Under the pieces are notes generated by a model, which saw only the letters and a program-made list of their open reading frames with translations, did not search any database and had not been told where the DNA came from. Of a stretch of DNA of 6,351 bases, positions 1 through 6,271 are shown one piece after another; the first letter of the stretch is position 1, and the number at the start of each line of letters is the position of its first letter. This stretch comes from JAJNNC01 sp038232695 (GTDB lineage: Bacteria; Bacteroidota; Bacteroidia; Cytophagales; Cyclobacteriaceae). The position numbers were made by a program, and so were the translations under genes. Where the stretch lies: NCBI GenBank assembly GCA_038232695.1, contig JBBSNI010000342.1:1-6351 (forward strand), read 5' to 3'.

Positions 1-204
1 CCGGATGGCGCTGAAAAGAATTATGTGCCTGATATTCCGGAAGTGCTTTACTATACCAAACTGCTGAACCCGGACGAAACCGTCAAGCTTACTTTCACAG
101 CGCCTAATGAGCCGGGCGAATATCCTTACCTGTGTACGTTCCCCGGCCACTGGCGGATTATGCAGGGCGTGATGAAAGTAGTCAGTGATCCTCAAACCAT
201 TTGA
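1..204 (+). CDS. Azurin-type blue-copper (cupredoxin) domain protein, C-terminal fragment
   Basis: This is the last 67 codons of a gene that begins outside the window, reading in frame from base 1 to the TGA at 202-204. The visible part is the end of a cupredoxin fold. A motif CTFPGHWRIM gives the type-1 copper ligands Cys45, His50 and Met54 (fragment numbering) with the Cys-x4-His-x3-Met spacing of azurin rather than plastocyanin, and the preceding strand (VKLTFTAPNEPGEYPY) also fits. Such domains carry single electrons outside the cytoplasmic membrane. The upstream ligand His and any signal peptide or fused domain lie outside the window; in Bacteroidota and Planctomycetes such domains occur alone or at the end of larger haem or dehydrogenase-like proteins, so the full architecture is unknown. 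The sugar-epimerase gene follows after 10 bases, suggesting co-transcription. The domain call is strong; the cellular role is inference. Confidence 0.85.
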   Translation, partial: PDGAEKNYVPDIPEVLYYTKLLNPDETVKLTFTAPNEPGEYPYLCTFPGHWRIMQGVMKVVSDPQTI

Positions 205-214
205 CCACAAAGAT

Positions 215-1069
215 ATGCAACCTACCTTTGGCGTAAGCACCTGGCTGTGGACCTCGCCCTTCACGACCGACACGGTGGCTCTGTTTCCCAAAATCAAAAA
301 TATGGGATACGATGCCGTAGAAATTCCTGTAGAATACCCGGAAATGATCGATGGCGCAAAAGTCAGGGAAGCCTTGCAACAACATGAACTGAAAGCCATC
401 GTCTGCGGCGCTTTCGGACCTTCGCGCGACCTCACCCACGAAGACCCGGCTGTGCACCAGGTTTGTTTTCAGTATATTGAAGCTTGTTTTGCGCTTTGCC
501 AGCAGTGGGAAGCCTCTTTTCTGGCTGGGCCTATGTACTCCGCCGTGGGGAAAGCCCGTATGGTGCCTGCTGAGCAACGCAAAGTAGAGTGGGAAAGAGC
601 CGTACGAAACCTTAGAAAAGTCTGCCAAATGGCATCATCGCGGGGGCTGTCCGTTGCCCTGGAACCGCTCAACCGCTTTGAGTCTGACTTGGTTAATACC
701 GCCGAAGATGTCGTCCGCTTGATTGCCGACATCAACGACCCGGCAGCCCAGGTGATGCTGGATGGCTTTCATATGAACATTGAAGAGACTGACATAGAAA
801 AAGCTATCCTGACAGCAGGCGACAAGCTGATCCATGTGCAGGTATCGGAAAACTACCGGGGGACGCCCGGCACCGGACAGACTCGCTGGGATGCCTTTCA
901 AAAAGGGCTGGAAGCCATTGATTACCGTGGCGCTATCGCTATTGAAAGCTTTACGCCTGCGATCCAGGAACTGGCGGGTGCCGTCTGTATCTGGAAGCCC
1001 CTGGTGCCCGACCAGGATGCTTTTGCCTCCGAAGGGCTTGCTTTTTTAAAGAATCTTTTCAACACCTAA
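215..1069 (+). CDS. Sugar phosphate isomerase/epimerase, D-tagatose/D-psicose 3-epimerase-like TIM barrel
   Basis: A 284-residue protein of usual family length, expected to be a cytoplasmic metal-dependent TIM barrel (AP-endonuclease-2/xylose-isomerase-like superfamily) that epimerises or isomerises a ketose-like substrate. I chose ATG 215 because MQPTFGVSTWLWTSPF matches the normal family start; a GTG at 185 would add 10 residues and overlap the previous gene by 20 bases. Numbered from ATG 215, motifs are EPLNRFE (Glu150, Glu156), MLDGFHMNIEE (Asp183, His186), HVQVSENYRGTPGTG (His207, Gln209, Arg215) and IAIESF (Glu244). These fall at the same numbers as the metal and substrate residues of Agrobacterium D-psicose 3-epimerase (Glu150, Asp183, His209, Glu244; Glu156, His186, Arg215), except that metal ligand His209 is Gln. 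Gln at this place is known, as I recall, from hydroxypyruvate isomerase relatives. Substrate is unknown. It sits between the copper protein and an oxidoreductase gene 11 bases downstream, probably one operon. Confidence 0.87.
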   Translation: MQPTFGVSTWLWTSPFTTDTVALFPKIKNMGYDAVEIPVEYPEMIDGAKVREALQQHELKAIVCGAFGPSRDLTHEDPAVHQVCFQYIEACFALCQQWEASFLAGPMYSAVGKARMVPAEQRKVEWERAVRNLRKVCQMASSRGLSVALEPLNRFESDLVNTAEDVVRLIADINDPAAQVMLDGFHMNIEETDIEKAILTAGDKLIHVQVSENYRGTPGTGQTRWDAFQKGLEAIDYRGAIAIESFTPAIQELAGAVCIWKPLVPDQDAFASEGLAFLKNLFNT

Positions 1070-1080
1070 CACACTGTATC

Positions 1081-2208
1081 ATGACTGACCAGAAAATCAA
1101 TGTTGCCATCGTCGGCTTAGGCTTTGGGGCAGAGTTTATTCCCATTTATCTGAAACATCCGAACGCCCATCTCTATGCCATCTGCCAGAGAACACAGGCG
1201 AAGCTGGATGAAGTAGGAGGCGCCTTTGGCATTGAAAAACGCTACACCTCCTACGATGAGTTGCTGCAAGACCCTGGCGTCGATGCCGTACATATCAACA
1301 CGCCGATTCCCGACCATGCCTCGCAGTCTATCAAAGCCCTGAAAGCCGGCAAGCACGTAGCCTGCACCGTCCCGATGGCGACCACCGTCGCCGAATGCGA
1401 AGAAATTGTACGCCTGACCGGGGAAACCGGGCTGACGTACATGATGATGGAAACGGTGGTGTATGCCCGTGAATTTTTGTTTATGAAAGAATTGTACGAA
1501 AAAGGGGAGTTAGGCAAGATACAGTTTCTGAAAGCCAGCCACCAGCAGGATATGGACGGATGGCCGAACTACTGGCCCGGTCTTCCGCCTATGTATTACG
1601 CGACCCACTGTGTAGGACCTGTGCTGGGGCTTACCCAGGCGGAAGCCGAATATGTCTCCTGCTTTGGCTCCGGTACCATCCGGGAAGAGTTGCACCAGCA
1701 TTACAACTCGCCGTATGCCGTAGAAACCACGCATATCAAGTTCCGTAACTCAGACCTGAGCGCCCACATCTACCGCTCGCTCTTCGATACGGCCCGCCAG
1801 TACCGGGAAAGTTTCGAGGTGTATGGTTCTAAAAAGTCGGTAGAATGGCCTTTGATAGAAGGAGAACCCTTGATATTGCATACTGCCAAAAAGCCTGAAC
1901 CGGAAATACCCGAAAAGGTCGCCTGCCCGGACTATGCCTGCCTGCTTCCCGAACCTATCCGGCGGTTTACCACCCAGGGCGTATACGATGAGAGTGAACA
2001 CCAGCACCTTTCTTTCACGCAAGGCGCAGGGCACGGAGGCTCTCACCCGCACCTGGTCCACCAGTTTCTGGACGCCCTGGTACACCAACGCGACCCTTAC
2101 CCCAACGCCCGGCAATCTGCCAATATCACCTGTGTTGGTATTCTGGCGCATGAATCTGCCAAAAAAGGCGGGGAAATTGTCCCTATGCCTGCGTTTACTT
2201 TTAGCTGA
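1081..2208 (+). CDS. Gfo/Idh/MocA family oxidoreductase with non-canonical active site
   Basis: A 375-residue cytoplasmic protein of the NAD(P)-dependent sugar/inositol dehydrogenase-like family. The N-terminal Rossmann fold is clear: VAIVGLGFGAEF (about residues 8-19) holds the glycine-rich nucleotide loop, and HINTPIPDHA (71-80) matches the usual TP-x-x-x-H segment. The C-terminal alpha/beta domain runs from about 125 and includes HGGSHPHLVHQFLDAL (318-333). The family's EKP motif, whose Lys is catalytic in many members, is TVP here (Thr96, Val97, Pro98), and the Asp/His pair of inositol dehydrogenase (Asp172 and His176 in B. subtilis IolG) reads Tyr172 and His176. It may therefore belong to a divergent subfamily with another mechanism, or act as something other than a simple dehydrogenase. 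ATG 1081 lies 11 bases after the epimerase stop, so the two are probably translated from one message and act on the same sugar pathway. Family assignment is firm; substrate and reaction are not. Confidence 0.88.
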   Translation: MTDQKINVAIVGLGFGAEFIPIYLKHPNAHLYAICQRTQAKLDEVGGAFGIEKRYTSYDELLQDPGVDAVHINTPIPDHASQSIKALKAGKHVACTVPMATTVAECEEIVRLTGETGLTYMMMETVVYAREFLFMKELYEKGELGKIQFLKASHQQDMDGWPNYWPGLPPMYYATHCVGPVLGLTQAEAEYVSCFGSGTIREELHQHYNSPYAVETTHIKFRNSDLSAHIYRSLFDTARQYRESFEVYGSKKSVEWPLIEGEPLILHTAKKPEPEIPEKVACPDYACLLPEPIRRFTTQGVYDESEHQHLSFTQGAGHGGSHPHLVHQFLDALVHQRDPYPNARQSANITCVGILAHESAKKGGEIVPMPAFTFS

Positions 2209-2495
2209 TTTTTGAAACATATATAGGATTAGATATTAGATTTTAAGCACCCTCTGTTGGCGCGAAGCTCTAGCTTCGTGTCTACTATAAACAGGCTTCC
2301 AGCCTATAGCAGGCAAGAGGCCTGCTTGATAACAGGCACGAAGCCAGAGCTTCTCGCCAACAAAAGTTTCTATGAGGTACAGGTCACCTTTGACCTTACC
2401 AGTCTCTCCCGGTCGAAGATAGCAACTCATAGTACAATGCTTTAGCCAAATTGCTTGTATCATTTTTCATCGTATCATTCCAACTCATAAAACCT
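2209..2495. other. Intergenic spacer between the sugar genes and the rRNA methyltransferase
   Basis: No credible gene is present in these 287 bases. They hold a perfect tandem duplication of the 7-mer ATTAGAT at 2228-2241, then the nested palindromic element at 2255-2362 listed separately, then about 130 bases with no recognisable structure leading to the methyltransferase start. I could not find a convincing Bacteroidota promoter (TTG with TAnnTTTG) before the methyltransferase gene, although one is expected here because the spacer separates unrelated functions. Short open frames across the palindrome look like chance. Confidence 0.7.
2255..2362. repeat. Nested palindrome: two inverted REP-like units (BIME-like or small non-autonomous element)
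   Basis: The outer arms, 2255-2280 and 2337-2362, are 26 bases each and are reverse complements at 24 of 26 positions. Each arm is itself a palindrome: the left contains CGAAGCT-CT-AGCTTCG (7-base stem), the right contains GAAGC-CAGA-GCTTC (5-base stem). Between them lie two more hairpins, AGGCT-TCC-AGCCT at 2293-2305 and AGCAGGC-AAGAG-GCCTGCT at 2308-2326, and CAGGC occurs three times. Two inverted palindromic units around a short spacer is the layout of a BIME made of REP sequences. The 56-base interior cannot encode a transposase, and no flanking target duplication is visible. When transcribed it would form a long stem and could help end or protect the upstream sugar-operon message, although no clear U-run follows. 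The structure is seen directly; the REP/BIME label is inference. Confidence 0.75.
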
Positions 2496-3662
2496 ATGCC
2501 TCGTAAAATCGTCGTCACCTGTGCCAAACATACCAGCCACTTGCTGGCAGAAGAGATCAAAGCCCAGGGCTTGCCAGTTCGTGCGGTCAACCTGCTGGAT
2601 GTTACCACCGAAGGGACGCTGGAAGATACCATGTGGCTGAACCTGCATCTGAGAACTGCCCACCGGGTTTTGTTTTTGCTCCAGAGCTTTCCGGCCAAAG
2701 ATGCCGAAGCACTTTACCGGGCAGTCAGGCAGATACGCTGGGAAGACTACCTGCCTCCGAGTAGCTATTTCAGCGTCAGTTCATTCGTCAGAAATGAGAC
2801 TATCCGCGACAACCGCTTTGCCAACCTGAAAGTAAAAGATGCCATTGTAGACCATATGCAAGCCTTGTTTGGGCAGCGTCCTGACTCCGGCCCCCGGCAG
2901 GACCAGATCGTGATCTTTCTACACTGGAGAGGCGAGGAAGCCAGTATCTATCTGGATACTTCGGGCGAAAGCATTGCCCGGCATGGCTACCGCCGGGTAA
3001 CCGTAGAGGCACCCATGCAGGAGTCGCTGGCGGCAGCCGTGATCCAGTCTACCCGCTGGCATCCCACGCAGCCCTTCGTGAACCCTATGTGCGGCAGTGG
3101 TACGCTGGCCATAGAAGCGGCCCTGATCAAAACGGCCAAAGCGCCCGGGCTTTTGCACGACAACTTCGGCTTTATGCACCTGAAAGACTTCCGCCCCGAA
3201 CGGTGGGAGCAGCTACGGCAGGAAGCTCAACAGAATGTTTTGGAAGCAACTTCAGAACGTCCCACCATCATCGCCACCGACCATGACCCGAAAGCCATCC
3301 GGGCAGCGCAGGAAAACGCCAAAGCCGCAGGCGTGGCTTCTCTCATTCAATTTGAAGTGTGCGATTTCAGGCAGACGCCTGTGCCCGTAGTGCAAAGTCA
3401 GCACGCGCCCGGCGCCCCGGTGGTTGTGCTGAACCCGCCATACGGGGAGCGGCTGGGAGAAGAGCAGGCACTGGAAGAAACCTACCGGGAAATAGGAGAT
3501 TTTTTTAAACAAAGCTGCGCCGGTTATTGGGGTTATATTTTTACAGGGAATCTACTTTTAGCCAAAAAAGTAGGCTTAAAAGCGAAAAGGCGTATAGAAT
3601 TTTTTAGCGGAAAAATAGAGTCCCGACTTTTGGAATATGAATTGTATGCAGGAAATAGGTGA
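2496..3662 (+). CDS. rlmL: THUMP-domain 23S rRNA (guanine-N2) methyltransferase, RlmL/YpsC type
   Basis: A 388-residue cytoplasmic RNA methyltransferase that uses S-adenosylmethionine. I chose ATG 2496 (MPRKIVVTCAKHTSHLL), which gives the normal family N-terminus; an in-frame TTG at 2451 would add 15 non-conserved residues. Residues about 1-45 form the ferredoxin-like lead-in and about 45-165 the THUMP RNA-binding domain, ending in YLDTSGESIARHGYR. The Rossmann methyltransferase domain follows, with NPMCGSGTLAIEAAL (196-210; SAM-binding motif, usually DPMCGSGT, here Asn for Asp), ATDHDPKAI (SAM ribose-binding acidic residue near 262) and catalytic NPPYGERL (313-320). The C-terminus FFSGKIESRLLEYELY is typical. 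Length matches stand-alone YpsC-type proteins, not the two-domain E. coli RlmKL of about 700 residues, so the RlmK half is absent. The likely target is G2445 of 23S rRNA, inferred by homology. It stands apart from the sugar genes and probably has its own promoter. Confidence 0.9.
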   Translation: MPRKIVVTCAKHTSHLLAEEIKAQGLPVRAVNLLDVTTEGTLEDTMWLNLHLRTAHRVLFLLQSFPAKDAEALYRAVRQIRWEDYLPPSSYFSVSSFVRNETIRDNRFANLKVKDAIVDHMQALFGQRPDSGPRQDQIVIFLHWRGEEASIYLDTSGESIARHGYRRVTVEAPMQESLAAAVIQSTRWHPTQPFVNPMCGSGTLAIEAALIKTAKAPGLLHDNFGFMHLKDFRPERWEQLRQEAQQNVLEATSERPTIIATDHDPKAIRAAQENAKAAGVASLIQFEVCDFRQTPVPVVQSQHAPGAPVVVLNPPYGERLGEEQALEETYREIGDFFKQSCAGYWGYIFTGNLLLAKKVGLKAKRRIEFFSGKIESRLLEYELYAGNR

Positions 3663-3799
3663 CGGTTTCATCCGTTGTTCTGATAGCCCGTGGCGTGTTA
3701 AAACCAATAAATTAGGTTGTAAAGAAACCACCCCGCTGTCTGGCAACCGGATGGAAGCATCTGAAGTAGAGGCATGGACGCCGGAGCCTGTGTACAAGC
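3663..3799 (+). other. Spacer between the methyltransferase and patatin genes, no confident gene
   Basis: These 137 bases separate two + strand genes. An open frame starting with ATG 3637 inside the methyltransferase gene crosses the whole gap and runs to 3996. Its first half encodes hydrophilic sequence (for example LGCKETTPLSGNRMEASEV) that I do not recognise, while its second half lies out of frame over the N-terminus of the patatin gene and looks like shadow translation. Base composition here is similar to coding DNA, so this could be a remnant of an older gene or an upstream leader. A TAG at 3767-3769 in the patatin frame blocks any upstream extension of that gene through this gap. Confidence 0.35.
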
Positions 3800-6133
3800 A
3801 TGAAGACATTGAAGCAAAACATACTGAATCCTATTTTTTATTCGCTCCCCGTGCGGTTGCTGATCCTGCATTTGCGGAAAAACCAGTTGCTGCTGCTCTG
3901 CTGGGTGCTGTTGTTTTCGGTCGTAACAGGCAGCTTTGGAAAAAACCTGGGCATCCCGTACCTGTTCCTGGACCCGGAATACCTGGGAAAAGTTGATTTT
4001 TTGAGTTTTTTTATTGTAGGTGTTAGCATTGGCGGCTTCACGGTAGCCTACCATATTACCTGCTATATTCTGGATGGTCCTGACTTTGGTTTTCTGGGTA
4101 CGCTTTCCCGTCCGTTTGCCAAATTTGCCGTGAACAACGGTATCATTCCACTGATCTTTGTGATCATTTATATTGTTTACATTATTAATTTCCAATGGCA
4201 AAACGAGTTTAACTCGTTCTGGAGCGTGTCGGTGAAGGTAGCGGGCTTTTTGAGCGGTCTGATCGTCATGTTGTTGCTGCTGTTCAGCTATTTCCGTTTT
4301 ACCAACAAAGACATGCTCCGCTACGTGGCTTCTAACGTAGACAAAAAGCTCAAAAAAGCGCAGATTTCACGGGTACGGGTGATGCTCAACCTCAAAGAAG
4401 CCAAACATCTGAACCGCCGGGTAGACTATTTCCTTGACCTGGCACTCAGACCGCAGAAAGCTCCCTTTGTCAGCTACGACAAAGACATTGTCCTGAAAGT
4501 CTTCGATCAGAACCATCTGAACTCGGTGATCATGGAATCTTTTATTTTTATCCTGATTCTTACCTTAGGCATTTTCAGGGATAATCCCATGTTTCAGATC
4601 CCTGCCGCCGCCAGCGCGGTGCTGTTGCTGACCATTATTATCATGATAGCCGGTGCTATTACCTACTGGCTCAGAGGCTGGGCGACGACAGCCATTATTG
4701 CCGGTTTCTTTGTGCTAAATACGATGGTCAAATATGATTGGGTATCGGGCTCTTACGAGGCTTTTGGGCTCAACTACCAGGTCGCGTCGGCAGATTATTC
4801 CCTGGCAAGCCTGCGCCGTATCAATAACGCAGAAAACTACCAACAGGATAAACAACAGACGCTGCAAATACTGGAAAACTGGTGGGCACGAAGGCTTGCT
4901 GAAAGGGCAGACTCACTGCATAAACCCAAACTGGTACTGATCTGCACCAGCGGCGGCGGGCTGCGGGCAGCGTTGTGGACCATGACAGCCCTGCAAACGG
5001 CCGACAGTGTCACAGAAGGTCGCCTGATGGACCATGCCCGCCTGATCACAGGTGCTTCCGGCGGTTTGATTGGTGCTTCTTATTTCCGAGAACTTATCCT
5101 GAGAGAGAAGCTAAAGTCCGAAAATCCTATGCCCTTCATCCTGGCATCAGATCACCCCGCGTCAGACATATCTCCGTATGCGCCCCGCTATTTGGATAAT
5201 ATCGCCCAGGACGATCTGAATTCTGTGGTCTTTACCTTGCTGGTCAATGACTTTTTTATCCGTTATCAGCAGTTCCACTACGAAGGCATCAGCTATACCA
5301 AAGACCGGGGCTATGCTTTTGAAGAGCAGTTGAATAAAAACACAGAATATATCCTGGACAAGAAAGTTTCGGATTACCGCTTGCCCGAGCAGCAGGCGCT
5401 GATCCCTATGCTGCTGCTCACCCCGGCTATTGTCAACGATGGACGTAAACTTTTTATCTCTCCGCAGCATGTTTCTTATATGAATACCGGGCAGGAAGAC
5501 GAGCAGGGGTATGAAAAGGTCAAAGGTATAGACTTCATGCGCTTTTTTGAGGCGCACCACGCTGAAAATCTGCGCTTTCTTACCGCTTTAAGGATGAACG
5601 CTGCTTTTCCTTATGTAACGCCTAACGTGACCCTGCCTACGCAGCCCAGAATCCAGATCATGGACGCCGGGCTGACCGACAACTTTGGCGTTTCTGACGC
5701 GGTACGTTTTATGTTTGTCTTCAAAGATTGGATCAATACCCACACCTCCGGCGTCATATTGCTGGGTATTCGTGATTCGCAGAAAGAAGACCCGATTGAA
5801 GAGCCTTCGGGCAGTTCTTTGTTCCAGCGCATGACCGCCCCGTTCCGCTTTTTGTACGATAACCTGTTCAATATCCAGGACATCAACAACGACGACCGGC
5901 TGGAGTTTGCCAGGTCCTGGCTGAAGGTAGGCTTACACAATGTAGAACTGGAGTATATCTCCCATGAGGAAGAAGGACTGAAGTACACAGGCGCCAACCC
6001 AAGCAAACCGATCGAGCGCCCCTCGCTAAGCTGGCGGCTGACCAGCCGGGAAAAAAACAGCATCATCCAAAACATAGAGCACCCCAGAAACCAGCAGTCT
6101 TTGCAGCAACTGAAGGATTTGCTTGAAGAGTAG
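3800..6133 (+). CDS. Membrane-anchored patatin-like phospholipase
   Basis: A 777-residue protein with two parts. Residues 1-310 hold about seven hydrophobic stretches long enough to cross the membrane (near 28-46, 66-91, 112-130, 146-165, 245-260, 268-290 and 294-309), with a charged, basic loop at about 166-240. From about 376 a patatin-type alpha/beta hydrolase follows: oxyanion-hole SGGGLR (384-389), nucleophile elbow GASGG (Ser420) and the Asp of the dyad in DAGLTDNFG (Asp622, with Ala where DGG is usual). The catalytic residues are intact, so lipid acyl hydrolase activity at the inner membrane is likely; the substrate is unknown. ATG 3800 is the first ATG after the in-frame TAG at 3767. 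The gene lies 137 bases after the methyltransferase and shows no functional link to it. The last ~30 residues are polar and helical. Patatin identity is firm; topology is my reading of hydrophobicity. Confidence 0.88.
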   Translation: MKTLKQNILNPIFYSLPVRLLILHLRKNQLLLLCWVLLFSVVTGSFGKNLGIPYLFLDPEYLGKVDFLSFFIVGVSIGGFTVAYHITCYILDGPDFGFLGTLSRPFAKFAVNNGIIPLIFVIIYIVYIINFQWQNEFNSFWSVSVKVAGFLSGLIVMLLLLFSYFRFTNKDMLRYVASNVDKKLKKAQISRVRVMLNLKEAKHLNRRVDYFLDLALRPQKAPFVSYDKDIVLKVFDQNHLNSVIMESFIFILILTLGIFRDNPMFQIPAAASAVLLLTIIIMIAGAITYWLRGWATTAIIAGFFVLNTMVKYDWVSGSYEAFGLNYQVASADYSLASLRRINNAENYQQDKQQTLQILENWWARRLAERADSLHKPKLVLICTSGGGLRAALWTMTALQTADSVTEGRLMDHARLITGASGGLIGASYFRELILREKLKSENPMPFILASDHPASDISPYAPRYLDNIAQDDLNSVVFTLLVNDFFIRYQQFHYEGISYTKDRGYAFEEQLNKNTEYILDKKVSDYRLPEQQALIPMLLLTPAIVNDGRKLFISPQHVSYMNTGQEDEQGYEKVKGIDFMRFFEAHHAENLRFLTALRMNAAFPYVTPNVTLPTQPRIQIMDAGLTDNFGVSDAVRFMFVFKDWINTHTSGVILLGIRDSQKEDPIEEPSGSSLFQRMTAPFRFLYDNLFNIQDINNDDRLEFARSWLKVGLHNVELEYISHEEEGLKYTGANPSKPIERPSLSWRLTSREKNSIIQNIEHPRNQQSLQQLKDLLEE

Positions 6134-6271
6134 GATAAGCCATCTTAAAATATGTAAAATCAATTTTGCTCGCTTAAAAAATCACCAAATTTTTGTTTGA
6201 TAATTTTAACGTAACTACTCAGGTGGACTAATAATTTTTGTTAAGTTACGGAAAAAGTATTATAGTTGGGT
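6134..6271. other. AT-rich intergenic spacer
   Basis: This 138-base stretch is clearly more AT-rich than the genes on either side, with several T and A runs (for example at 6174-6180 and 6191-6194). It contains an inverted repeat, listed separately, but no strong GC hairpin followed by a T-run that I would call a terminator for the patatin gene. The composition change could mark a promoter region, an insertion boundary, or both. Confidence 0.6.
6210..6250. repeat. Short inverted repeat CGTAACT / AGTTACG
   Basis: CGTAACT at 6210-6216 and AGTTACG at 6244-6250 are perfect 7-base reverse complements separated by 27 bases, placed 22 bases before the start of the next gene. This may be an operator-like site, part of an insertion-sequence end, or chance in AT-rich DNA. 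The pairing is directly visible; no function can be assigned. Confidence 0.4.

Noticed and set aside
185..214. GTG start at 185 for the epimerase gene, overlapping the copper-protein gene by 20 bases
   Set aside because: The ten added residues do not look like the family N-terminus, while ATG 215 gives the expected start and leaves a simple 10-base gap.
1750..2220. 156-codon minus-strand open frame opposite the oxidoreductase gene
   Set aside because: It lies opposite a well-supported gene and its translation has no recognisable motif; it is an antisense shadow.
2255..2362. CRISPR array or full insertion sequence
   Set aside because: The repeats are inverted, not direct with spacers, and the 56-base interior cannot encode a transposase.
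2257..2445. 62-codon open frame running through the palindromic element
   Set aside because: Its sequence is mostly dictated by the inverted repeats and resembles no protein family.
2451..2495. TTG start at 2451 for the methyltransferase gene
   Set aside because: The family N-terminus begins at the ATG at 2496; the upstream 15 residues are hydrophobic and unlike the family.
3708..3715. TAAATTAG as a Bacteroidota -7 promoter box for the patatin gene
   Set aside because: It has one mismatch to TAnnTTTG and there is no TTG box at the required spacing upstream.
3698..4201. 167-codon minus-strand open frame opposite the start of the patatin gene
   Set aside because: It overlaps the membrane-helix coding region in antisense; its polar sequence is what reversed hydrophobic codons give.
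5162..6075. Two minus-strand open frames (5162-5560 and 5611-6075) opposite the patatin catalytic domain
   Set aside because: They oppose a gene with intact catalytic motifs and encode no recognisable domain.
3800..6133. Patatin gene as a CBASS-type defence effector
   Set aside because: No nucleotide cyclase or other defence gene is adjacent, and the membrane-fused architecture differs from the soluble CapV type.
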